Assembly (NCBI RefSeq): GCF_050958605.1
Contig: NZ_JBJHDO010000016.1
Span: 1-64,000, forward strand
From: G016756615 sp050958605
GTDB lineage: Bacteria > Pseudomonadota > Alphaproteobacteria > Rhizobiales > Rhizobiaceae
Direction of reading: 5' to 3'
Length of the DNA stretch: 64,000 bases
Shown: one piece after another, positions 16,199 through 23,660 of the stretch
Numbering within the stretch: the first letter of the stretch is position 1
How the letters are laid out: every line of letters starts with the position of its first letter
Made by a program: the position numbers and the translations under genes
Notes under the pieces: generated by a model
Seen by the model: the letters and a program-made list of their open reading frames with translations, nothing else
Databases searched by the model: none
Told to the model about the DNA's origin: nothing

Positions 16199-17253
16199 GC
16201 GATCCTCCGGGCTTCTTCGGTGCGGACCGCGGGCCCGCGTTCGTACCAGTCCTTGCTCCGGTTCACGATCCATACGACCGACAGCATCACGGGGACTTCG
16301 ACCAGCACCCCGACCACGGTAGCGAGCGCCGCGCCCGAACTGAAGCCGAACAGGCTGATGGCAGCCGCCACGGCGAGCTCGAAGAAATTCGACGCGCCGA
16401 TCAAGGCAGAGGGGCCGGCCACACAGTGCTTCTCACCCGAAACCCGGTTGAGCAGGTAAGCAAGTCCCGCGTTGAAATAGACCTGGATCAGGATTGGAAT
16501 TGCCAGCAGCGCGATGATTATCGGCTGGGAGACGATCTGTTCGCCTTGGAAACCGAACAGCAGGACGAGCGTCGCCAGGAGTGCGGCAAGGGACAGCGGC
16601 TGCAGCTTCCGCAGAAGGTCGCCGAGAGCGGCTTGCCCACCCGAAGCCAGAAGGTGGCGACGCAGGAGCTGCGCGATGGCCACGGGGATCACGATGTAGA
16701 GGACAACAGACAGGACGAGCGTGTCCCAGGGTACGACGATCGCGGAGAGGCCAAGCAGCAGGCCGACGATCGGCGCGAAGGCGACCACCATGATCGCGTC
16801 GTTGAGGGCGACCTGCGACAGGGTGAAATGCGGCTCGCCTTTGGTCAGGTTCGACCAGACGAAGACCATGGCCGTGCAAGGTGCGGCGGCCAGGATGATG
16901 AGCCCCGCTATGTAGGAATCGATTTGGTCCGCGGGCAGATAGGGCCGGAACAGCCAGCCGATGAAGAGCCAACCGAGCAGGGCCATCGAGAAAGGCTTGA
17001 CCGCCCAGTTGATGAACAGCGTCACGCCGATGCCGCGCCAATGCTGGCCGACTTCACGCAGTGCCGCGAAATCGATCTTGAGCAGCATGGGAATGATCAT
17101 GAGCCAGATCAGTACCGCCACGGGGATGTTGACCCTGGCGATCTCGGCGGCGCCGATGGCGTGGAACAGACCCGGCAGCGCGTGCCCGATAGCGACGCCT
17201 GCGACAATGCACAGAGCGACCCAAAGGGTCAGGTAGCGTTCGAAAGTCGACAT
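16195..17253 (-). CDS. acr3: Acr3 family arsenite efflux permease
   Basis: A 352-residue integral membrane protein of the ACR3 (bile/arsenite/riboflavin transporter) superfamily with about ten hydrophobic segments. The conserved cysteine in LAAAPCTAMVFVW (residue 126) corresponds to the essential TM4 cysteine of ACR3 proteins. Other family stretches are INWAVKPFSMALL and ALIGASNFFELAVA. It extrudes arsenite from the cytoplasm. It lies between arsR and arsC, with arsC translationally coupled. Length and motifs are normal. Confidence 0.93.
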   Translation of the reverse strand: MSTFERYLTLWVALCIVAGVAIGHALPGLFHAIGAAEIARVNIPVAVLIWLMIIPMLLKIDFAALREVGQHWRGIGVTLFINWAVKPFSMALLGWLFIGWLFRPYLPADQIDSYIAGLIILAAAPCTAMVFVWSNLTKGEPHFTLSQVALNDAIMVVAFAPIVGLLLGLSAIVVPWDTLVLSVVLYIVIPVAIAQLLRRHLLASGGQAALGDLLRKLQPLSLAALLATLVLLFGFQGEQIVSQPIIIALLAIPILIQVYFNAGLAYLLNRVSGEKHCVAGPSALIGASNFFELAVAAAISLFGFSSGAALATVVGVLVEVPVMLSVVWIVNRSKDWYERGPAVRTEEARRIA

Positions 17254-17256
17254 GGT

Positions 17257-17343
17257 TCAGGCTACGTCCGTGCTCTTCGAAGTCGTTCCCGCCAGGCTGC
17301 CGATAGCCTTGAGATGGTGTTCCAGCGCCAGGGGATCGCTCAT
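17257..17343 (-). CDS. Tiny ORF translationally coupled to arsR, unknown
   Basis: A 28-codon frame (MSDPLALEHHLKAIG... ending STDVA) starts with an ATG that overlaps the arsR stop and ends 3 bases before the acr3 ATG. It fills the only gap in the operon. Rhizobial ars operons often have a second, low-molecular-weight-phosphatase type arsenate reductase in this slot, but the residues left here do not let me identify it. It may be a real short leader peptide or the ends of a deleted gene. Confidence 0.35.
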   Translation of the reverse strand: MSDPLALEHHLKAIGSLAGTTSKSTDVA

Positions 17344-17687
17344 TGCGCGGCCTCCGCGGGTTCGCAGCATGACTGGTTGAGGAGAGGTTCGCAGATGGCC
17401 GGATTGCCCGCGCAGCAATCTTCCATGAGAAACCGGATCAAACCGCTCAGCGCCTCGTATTCCGCTGAATAGACGATCGACCTGGCTTCCCGGCGCGCGA
17501 TAACGAGACCGCCCCGCTCGAGTTCCTTCAGATGGAATGAAACATTGGAGGCCGACACGCCTGCGGCCTCGGCGATGCTGCCGGCCGCCATGCCTTCGGG
17601 ACCTGCCTTCACCAGCAGCCGGACTATGCGGAGCCTCGTCTCCTGAGACATCGCTCCGAATGCAATGAGTGCTTGACGTTCATCCAT
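17340..17687 (-). CDS. arsR: ArsR-family arsenic-responsive repressor
   Basis: A 115-residue winged-helix ArsR/SmtB protein; recognition helix region AGVSASNVSFHLKELERGGLV. It lacks the ELCVCDL metal site of the classical plasmid ArsR in helix alpha-3. Instead it has C91, C92 and C99 after the last helix (EDCCAGNPAIC), plus a C107-C108 pair. A C-terminal Cys95-Cys96-Cys102 arsenite site is known in the Acidithiobacillus ferrooxidans ArsR, so this spacing suggests the same kind of sensor. It is the first gene of the operon and presumably represses it through the inverted repeat at its start. Confidence 0.9.
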   Translation of the reverse strand: MDERQALIAFGAMSQETRLRIVRLLVKAGPEGMAAGSIAEAAGVSASNVSFHLKELERGGLVIARREARSIVYSAEYEALSGLIRFLMEDCCAGNPAICEPLLNQSCCEPAEAAQ

Positions 17688-17715
17688 ATTTCAACAATCC
17701 TAAAAATGTCGAAAT
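17688..17715 (-). promoter_or_regulatory. Probable ArsR operator
   Basis: ATTTCAACA (17688-17696) and TGTCGAAAT (17707-17715) are inverted 9-mers with one mismatch, 10 bases apart. They lie directly upstream of the arsR start codon and overlap its ribosome-binding region, a position where ArsR binding would block operon expression. Confidence 0.6.
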
Positions 17716-17817
17716 GACGATTAACGCAAATCCTCACCCCTGACAATCACGGATTTGACCAGACTGGTCCCAGTCCGTTCCGCTGTCTCAAGGGCTGTGC
17801 TGAGGCTGCCTCTTGCC

Positions 17818-19197
17818 TTAAGAGTGTACTCCTATTGTGGTCCGGTTCCGTCCGGCTTCCTTCGAACTGTAGAGCGCCTTGTCGGCAGCGTTGACAAGGT
17901 AGGCGTAGTCTGGGTGTCCCTCGTAGGCCGCAAGTCCGATCGAGGTGGTGACGGTGAGCTCTGTGTCGTCGGAAAGGCGAAGCTCCTGCGCCGCGATCGC
18001 ATGACGAATCCGCTCCGCCACCTGGAATCCTTGCTCTGCATCGGTCTCTACGAGGGCGACCAGAAACTCCTCGCCGCCATAACGAAACACAAAATCGCTC
18101 GGCCGCACCGCATCGAGGATCACCTCTGCGATCGCGCGCAGAACGAGGTCGCCGGCGGAGTGCCCCCACCGGTCGTTGATCTGCTTGAAGTAATCCACGT
18201 CTATCATCAGGATCGTGAACGGCTTGCCGCTTCTGCTCGCTATAGAAATTTCACGACCCAGAATCGACGGCAAGAAACGACGGTTGAGTGTTCGGGTTAG
18301 GACATCGCGTCCATTCTCCAGCCTTGCTGCCCCCTGAAAAAGCTCCGCCAGCAGCAGTTTGATTTTCTCGATCAAACCCTGCAGACGCTCGAGGAGCTCT
18401 GCCAATGCAGAGTGTCCTGTAGATCTTGCTTCGTCGATTTTCGGAAGCAGTATCCTGTCGATCTGCTCCATCGCAGCTTCGATGCTCTGCAGAGCGGGCA
18501 CATCCTGGAACATGACCCCGGCCCGGTGGTGCAGCCATAAGCCGAATGGAGAGCTGGAGAGGGGCTTGAGCGCCGTTGCGGGCCCATTGCCGAATAGGGC
18601 GAATAGAGCTGTTTGGCTCCACTCCATCAGGGCCGCACGTTGGCTCTCTCGTTCGAGAGTGATGTCTTGACCGAGGGCAAAAAGCCGAAAGGATTCCTCG
18701 ATCTGGGCGCGGCGCATGGTGCCGGAAACGTAGGCTTGACTCATCAGCCGCATAGCATGGTCGATCCGCTGGTCGAGCAGGATGAGAGCTTCGGCCAGCA
18801 CCTCTCGGCTAAGGTCAAGGCCCAGGAGATGCGCGGCTACAGTGCGTTTGATCAGGGCCGCACCTTCCAGCACCAGATGGATCGGGATCTTGATGCGGGC
18901 ATGGACCTCCCCGATGGTCCGTTGCCTGTTCTCGAATTCGGAATGTTGCCCGGACGCGTCAGCCTGCAGGAGATTCAATAGCCAGTCACGAAGTGACTGA
19001 CTGAGCCGGCTATGCACGACTGAATGGCTCAGGAACTGGGAAGCTTCTTCGTCTTGAAGAAACGTATCGTAGAACAGACGAACAAGTTCGTCCGAGTTTT
19101 CCTCGACAACGGACGCCAGCACTTCCCACGCCGATGACGATGAAGCACCGCCCGCTTGGATCATATCATTGAGATCCGACCAGCCACCGTCCGCCAC
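17818..19197 (-). CDS. Globin-coupled diguanylate cyclase (haem-based oxygen sensor)
   Basis: A 459-residue cytoplasmic protein. Residues about 20-160 match a sensor globin; H99 in TIGEVHARIKIP is the likely proximal haem ligand. Residues about 180-290 form the helical middle domain, and 300-455 a GGDEF domain with MIDVDYFKQIND and the active motif GGEEF (374-378). RPSD at 365-368 lies five residues before the motif, a standard inhibitory RxxD site. It should make cyclic di-GMP in response to O2 or NO, like E. coli DosC. It stands alone on its strand; target effectors are not nearby. Confidence 0.88.
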   Translation of the reverse strand: MADGGWSDLNDMIQAGGASSSSAWEVLASVVEENSDELVRLFYDTFLQDEEASQFLSHSVVHSRLSQSLRDWLLNLLQADASGQHSEFENRQRTIGEVHARIKIPIHLVLEGAALIKRTVAAHLLGLDLSREVLAEALILLDQRIDHAMRLMSQAYVSGTMRRAQIEESFRLFALGQDITLERESQRAALMEWSQTALFALFGNGPATALKPLSSSPFGLWLHHRAGVMFQDVPALQSIEAAMEQIDRILLPKIDEARSTGHSALAELLERLQGLIEKIKLLLAELFQGAARLENGRDVLTRTLNRRFLPSILGREISIASRSGKPFTILMIDVDYFKQINDRWGHSAGDLVLRAIAEVILDAVRPSDFVFRYGGEEFLVALVETDAEQGFQVAERIRHAIAAQELRLSDDTELTVTTSIGLAAYEGHPDYAYLVNAADKALYSSKEAGRNRTTIGVHS

Positions 19198-19369
19198 GAT
19201 TGATTACCCCACATTACGAAATTGGGTCGGTAGCGGGACCATGGCTGGAAGGCAAGTGGCGGGACCGACTCGGCGGAATCCACTTCAGCCTCCGCGAAGG
19301 GGCTGCCCGCGAATAACCGCCTCGACTCATTCTTGCAGGGCGTGATCCGTTGAGGCGATTCACGGCGAA

Positions 19370-19446
19370 TGGTGATCCCGACAGGAATCGAACCTGTGAC
19401 CTACAGATTAGGAATCTGTCGCTCTATCCTACTGAGCTACGGGACC
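19370..19446 (-). tRNA. tRNA-Arg (anticodon CCT)
   Basis: A full cloverleaf can be folded on the minus strand. Acceptor stem GGTCCCG pairs with CGGGATC (one G-T pair). The D arm contains AGCTCAGTAGGATAGAGC. The anticodon stem ACAGA/TCTGT encloses loop TTCCTAA with anticodon CCT. The T arm is ACAGGTTCGATTCCTGT. The 3' CCA is encoded (19370-19372). It reads the rare AGG codon. Confidence 0.96.
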
Positions 19447-19514
19447 ACGCGGATGCACTCTTAACCGCTTCGCCGCGCTTCGCCAACCTGTTTTGTGAGC
19501 CGCGCCGCGGCCAC

Positions 19515-19554
19515 GACCTGCGGGACCGGAGCCGAGGCTCCGATCCCGCAGGTC
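19515..19554. repeat. Long near-perfect hairpin between tRNA-Arg and the M20 hydrolase gene
   Basis: GACCTGCGGGA (19515-19525) pairs with TCCCGCAGGTC (19544-19554), and inside it CGGAGCC pairs with GGCTCCG around a 2-base loop, with a single C/A mismatch: 18 paired positions in 40 bases. It lies 10 bases past the hydrolase stop. There is no T-run on either strand, so it may be a 3' mRNA-stabilising or rho-assisted end structure rather than an intrinsic terminator. Confidence 0.6.
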
Positions 19555-19563
19555 GGAAATCGC

Positions 19564-20727
19564 TTACGCCGCAAGCGCGGTTTCCGCGACCTTCACCCAG
19601 TAGCTCACGCCATGGGGAATGGCCTCGTCGTTGAAATCGTAGCCCGGGTTGTGCAGCGTGGCGGTGTTGCCGTTGCCGAGGAAGACGAATGCACCCGGCC
19701 GGGCCTGCAGCATGTAGGAAAAATCCTCGCCGCCCATGGTCGGCGCGACGGCGCGCTGGACCTTGGCTTCGCCGGCGACCGAGGCCGCCATGTCGCCCGC
19801 GAAGACCGTCTCGTCGGCATGATTGAACGTGACGGGGTAGTTGGCGTCGTAGTCGATGACCACTTCCGTTCCCGTCGCGGCCGCGATGCCGGCGCAGATC
19901 TCGTGAATGCGCTCGCGCGCTATGGCCGCGACTTCGTTCTTCAACGTCCGCACCGTTCCGGCGATCTGCGCCTGTGCGGGGATGATATTGTAGGCGTCGC
20001 CGGCATGAAATTTCGTGACCGAAACGACCAGCGATTCGATCGGATCGGCCGAGCGCGACACGATGGTCTGAAAGGCCATGACGATCTGGCTGGCTGCCAC
20101 GATGGGGTCGATGTTGCGATGGGGCATGGCGGCATGACCGCCCTTGCCCTTGATTGTGATGGTGAACTCCGCGGTTGCCGCCATGATCGGGCCGGGACGC
20201 AACGCGAACTCCCCGATGCCGAGACCGGGCATGTTGTGCATGCCGAACACCTTGCCGATGCCGAAACGCTCCATCATGCCTTCCCTCACCATGACGTTGC
20301 CACCCCCGCCACCCTCTTCGGCCGGCTGGAAGATGACGGCCACCGTTCCGGCGAAATTGCGTGTCTCCGCCAGATATTTCGCAGCGCCGAGAAGCATGGC
20401 GGTATGACCGTCATGGCCGCAGGCATGCATCGCGCCGGGATGCGTCGAGGCATGGGGCACGCCGCTCGCCTCCGCTATCGGCAAAGCGTCCATGTCGGCC
20501 CTGAGGCCGATCGTGGCGCCTGCCCCGAGATTGCCGCGGATGAGGCCCACGACGCCGGTCTTGGCGATGCCGGTGACGACCTCGTCGCAGCCGAAGGACC
20601 TGAGCTTGTCGGCGACGAAGGCCGAGGTCTTGAAGAGGTCGAAATTCAGTTCCGGGATCGTGTGGAGTTCGCGTCGCCAGCCGGCGATTTCTTCCTGCAT
20701 TTCAGCGGCACGGTTCAGGATGGGCAT
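19564..20727 (-). CDS. M20D family amidohydrolase (hippurate hydrolase / N-acyl amino acid hydrolase type)
   Basis: 387 residues with the M20 metallopeptidase plan: GLRADMDALPI, HACGHDGHTAML, the glutamate pair in QPAEEGGGG, HNMPG, the dimerisation-domain segment GKGGHAAMPH, and a late His ligand in MGGEDFSYML. It hydrolyses N-acyl amino acids such as hippurate, indole-acetyl amino acids or similar; the exact substrate cannot be read from the sequence. It appears monocistronic. Length and metal ligands are normal. Confidence 0.85.
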   Translation of the reverse strand: MPILNRAAEMQEEIAGWRRELHTIPELNFDLFKTSAFVADKLRSFGCDEVVTGIAKTGVVGLIRGNLGAGATIGLRADMDALPIAEASGVPHASTHPGAMHACGHDGHTAMLLGAAKYLAETRNFAGTVAVIFQPAEEGGGGGNVMVREGMMERFGIGKVFGMHNMPGLGIGEFALRPGPIMAATAEFTITIKGKGGHAAMPHRNIDPIVAASQIVMAFQTIVSRSADPIESLVVSVTKFHAGDAYNIIPAQAQIAGTVRTLKNEVAAIARERIHEICAGIAAATGTEVVIDYDANYPVTFNHADETVFAGDMAASVAGEAKVQRAVAPTMGGEDFSYMLQARPGAFVFLGNGNTATLHNPGYDFNDEAIPHGVSYWVKVAETALAA

Positions 20728-20936
20728 GAATTTCGCCTTCTTTCAGGCGGACCGGGCGGCCCGCTGTTGAGATCGTGATCGGACGGACTTTGCCATTTTG
20801 GCGTCACATAGGCTAAATAGGCACCGGGAAAGCTTCCCCCTCGGAAGCCGATCATGGTTGCGACCATAGCCGATCCGCTCCGAACCTCAAGGACCGGGAT
20901 GTGACTTCGAACCGAGCAGGGATTGTTCTGTAAGAG

Positions 20937-22073
20937 ATGGCAGGATCGACTTTCTTCCGCCGGGCGCTGACCGGCCTACTGCTTGTCGCCGCGGCCCCCG
21001 CCGCTGCCGGTCCCTCGCTCCTGTTCGATTTCTCGACAGGCAAGGTGCTCGCCGACAAGGATGCTTTCATGCGCTGGCATCCGGCCTCGCTCACCAAGCT
21101 GATGACGGCCTACGTCACTTTCCGGGCGATCGATGCCGGCGAGTTGCAGCTCGATTCGCCGATCAAGATGACCAAGCATGCGGCCGGCGAGCCGCCCAGC
21201 AAAATGGGCTACAAGCCCGGCTCGGTGATGACCCTCGACAATGCGCTCAAGATGCTGATCATCAAGTCGGCGAACGACGTCGCCATGGCGATCGCCGAGA
21301 ATGTGGGTGGTTCCGAGCAAATGTTCGTCGATCGCATGAACGCCGAAGCCCGCCGGCTCGGCATGACCGACACGCATTTCGTCAATCCCAACGGGCTTCA
21401 CGACCCGGAACAGTATGTTTCGGCGCGCGACCTCGGCCTGCTGGCCGTGGCGATCCGCACCGAATATCCGCAATACGCCCCCTATTTCTCGATCCAGGGC
21501 TTGTCCGCCGGCGACAAGAAGCTGATGAATTTCAACATGCTGGTCGGCCGCTTTCCCGGCGCCGACGGCATGAAGACCGGTTTCATCTGCCCCTCCGGCT
21601 TCAACCTTATCGGCACGGCCACCCGCGACGGCAGGACGCTCGGCGTCGTGGTCCTCGGCCAGACCTCGGCGGTCGGCCGGACGGACATGGCCGCCGCCCT
21701 GCTCGAGCGCGGCTTCGAGATGGGCGACGTGCCGGCCAAGACGCTCGCCACCCTGCCCTATTATGGGTTACGCGGCGGACCTCCCGTCAACATGCGCGCG
21801 GAAGTCTGCGGCAAGAAACCGGCAGCCGCCCAATCGGAGGCGGCGGGCGATCACGAAGCCAAGACGGTGAAATCGCGCTGGCTGGAGAAGCTGCCCAATC
21901 CGAAGCTCGTCGCCGTCGGCCTGGGCGGCGCCGAAGGGCCGGTGCCGCTTGCCCGCCGCGATGCCGGAGAGGAGTATGCCGACGTGCCGATCCCGACACC
22001 GCGTCCAGCCGACTACGTGCCCGTCGAAACCAAGGCCGACGCGCGCGTCAAGGCCGCCGCCGGCCTGAACTGA
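20937..22073 (+). CDS. D-alanyl-D-alanine carboxypeptidase (PBP5/6 class, S11)
   Basis: 378 residues: an N-terminal signal peptide (about 1-24, ending AAAPAAAG), then the penicillin-binding triad S51-L-T-K54, S111-A-N113 and K213-T-G215. It trims the terminal D-alanine from peptidoglycan pentapeptides in the periplasm. After the catalytic domain there is a low-complexity Ala/Pro/Lys-rich tail (about 290-378) in place of the usual amphipathic membrane anchor, a common rhizobial form. It is followed after 20 bases by the CobW-like gene, probably in one transcript. Confidence 0.88.
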   Translation: MAGSTFFRRALTGLLLVAAAPAAAGPSLLFDFSTGKVLADKDAFMRWHPASLTKLMTAYVTFRAIDAGELQLDSPIKMTKHAAGEPPSKMGYKPGSVMTLDNALKMLIIKSANDVAMAIAENVGGSEQMFVDRMNAEARRLGMTDTHFVNPNGLHDPEQYVSARDLGLLAVAIRTEYPQYAPYFSIQGLSAGDKKLMNFNMLVGRFPGADGMKTGFICPSGFNLIGTATRDGRTLGVVVLGQTSAVGRTDMAAALLERGFEMGDVPAKTLATLPYYGLRGGPPVNMRAEVCGKKPAAAQSEAAGDHEAKTVKSRWLEKLPNPKLVAVGLGGAEGPVPLARRDAGEEYADVPIPTPRPADYVPVETKADARVKAAAGLN

Positions 22074-22093
22074 AACTCGGCGCGGCAAGACAA

Positions 22094-23182
22094 GTGTTCG
22101 GTGAACCCATTCCCGTCTCCGTGCTGACCGGCTTCCTCGGTGCCGGCAAGACCACGCTGCTCAACCGGCTCCTCAAGGACCCGGCGATGGCCGACACGGC
22201 CGTCATCATCAACGAATTCGGCGACGTCGCGATCGATCACCTGTTGGTCGAGCAGGCGTCGGATGGCATCATCCAGCTTTCGGATGGCTGTCTCTGCTGC
22301 ACCGTCCGCGGCGAACTGGTCGACACGCTGGCCGACCTCGTCGACCGCTTGCAGACCGGCCGCATCGCCAGGCTGAAGCGCATCGTGATCGAGACGACCG
22401 GGTTGGCGGATCCGGTGCCCGTCCTGCAGTCGATCATGGCCCATCCCGTGCTGCTGCAGGCATACAGGCTGGACGGCGTGGTGACGCTGGTCGACGCGGT
22501 GAACGGCGCAGCGACGCTCGATGCCCATCTGGAGGCTGTCAAGCAGGTTGCGGTCGCCGACCGCATCGTGATCACCAAGGCGGACCTGGAACCAGATACC
22601 GCCGCCTTGAAGGCCCGCCTTGCCGCCATCAATCCAGGCGCCGCCATCCTCGATGCAGGCACGGCCGATCCGGCCGGGCTTGTCGCATGCGGGCTCTACG
22701 ACCCCGCTACCAAGACCGCCGATGTCAGGCGCTGGCTCGGCGAGGCGCAAGACCATGACCACCACCATGATCACGACGGCGATCACGACCATGATCACGC
22801 TCGCCATGATTCCAGGGTCCGCTCGCTTTCGCTTGCTCATGACGCACCGCTGCCCTTTGCGGCGGTCGAGACCTTCCTCGATCTCCTGGCCTCGACCCAT
22901 GGCGACAGGCTGCTCCGGCTGAAGGGCATCGTCGAACTTGCCGAGGATCGCAGCCGCCCGCTGGTGGTGCACGGCGTGCAGAGGATCCTTCACCCACCAG
23001 CGCGCCTGCCTTCATGGCCGGACGAGAAACGTGGCACGCGTCTCGTCGTCATCATGGTCGACATGCCGGAAGATTATGTCCGCCGGCTCTTCTCCGCCGT
23101 AACCGGCCGCCCTTCGCCGGATACGCCGGACCGCGCGGCCTTGGAGAACAATCCGCTGGCGATCGGCGGGTTTCGGGGCTGA
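22094..23182 (+). CDS. COG0523 (CobW/ZNG1-type) GTPase with a His-rich metal loop
   Basis: 362 residues from a GTG start. Walker A GFLGAGKT (13-20), the metal-binding CxCC motif CLCC (66-69), the TKAD nucleotide motif (161-164), and a C-terminal CobW_C domain after a His/Asp-rich linker (220-239, DHDHHHDHDGDHDHDHARHD). These GTPases deliver metals, mostly zinc, to target proteins; the His-rich linker suggests zinc or cobalt handling. The name CobW comes from a role near B12 genes, but the cobalamin genes here are 9 kb away and nothing ties this copy to them. No zinc-box operator was recognised upstream. Confidence 0.85.
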   Translation: MFGEPIPVSVLTGFLGAGKTTLLNRLLKDPAMADTAVIINEFGDVAIDHLLVEQASDGIIQLSDGCLCCTVRGELVDTLADLVDRLQTGRIARLKRIVIETTGLADPVPVLQSIMAHPVLLQAYRLDGVVTLVDAVNGAATLDAHLEAVKQVAVADRIVITKADLEPDTAALKARLAAINPGAAILDAGTADPAGLVACGLYDPATKTADVRRWLGEAQDHDHHHDHDGDHDHDHARHDSRVRSLSLAHDAPLPFAAVETFLDLLASTHGDRLLRLKGIVELAEDRSRPLVVHGVQRILHPPARLPSWPDEKRGTRLVVIMVDMPEDYVRRLFSAVTGRPSPDTPDRAALENNPLAIGGFRG

Positions 23183-23202
23183 TACCACCGGCTGAGGCGC
23201 CG

Positions 23203-23364
23203 CCCCTCACTGTCCTGCCGGACATCTCTCCCCGCAAAGCGGGGAGAGAGACGCTGGCCGCTCGACTTTCGACAATCGGAAATGCTGGTGGTTGGCGAAG
23301 GCGGAGGTGACATCGACTCTCTCCCCGTAAAGCGGGGAGAGATGTCCGGCAGGACAGTGAGGGG
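23203..23364. repeat. Rhizobial intergenic mosaic element (long form)
   Basis: The outer arms are CCCCTCACTGTCCTGCCGG and CCGGCAGGACAGTGAGGGG, a perfect inverted pair. Inside are hairpins CTCTCCCCGCAAAGCGGGGAGAG and CTCTCCCCGTAAAGCGGGGAGAG, with a CGACAATCGGAAATGC / GTTGGCGAAGGCGG middle. It lies 20 bases after the CobW-like gene and could end its transcript. Confidence 0.8.
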
Positions 23365-23416
23365 CCCGTATGAACGGTCAGCCATCGGCTCATCGCCACC
23401 GAAGGAGTCGATCAGA

Positions 23417-23653
23417 TCAACGTCCCTGTCCACGCTCGATCAGAAGCCGGTGCCCGCCCTCGACCGCGACGGTCTCGACCAGCCTATGGCCGCTCTCGTT
23501 GCAGAAGGCGGGAATATCGATCGCCGCGAGAGGGTCGGTCGTCTCCAGCCAGAGCCGAGCACCCGAACGCATGCCGGAAAGCTTCTTGCTCGCCTTCAAT
23601 ACCGGCAAGGGGCAGTTCAGCCCCTTGAGATCCTAGACCTCTATCCCACCCAA
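23417..23653 (-). pseudogene. TusA/SirA-like sulfur-carrier gene with an in-frame amber codon
   Basis: Reading from a TTG at 23653 gives LGGIEV, then TAG at 23635-23633, then DLKGLNCPLPVLKAS...FCNESGHRLVETVAVEGGHRLLIERG to the stop at 23417. Apart from the TAG this is a normal 78-residue TusA-family protein with the catalytic CPLP cysteine. In homologues the residue before DLKGL is commonly a tyrosine, so TAG fits a Tyr-to-stop change. Restart at a downstream TTG would remove the CP motif's preceding strand. The gene sits 8 bases after the L,D-transpeptidase stop. It could be a recent nonsense mutation, a sequencing error, or an alternative start I have misjudged. Confidence 0.55.
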
Positions 23654-23660
23654 GCCCGTT

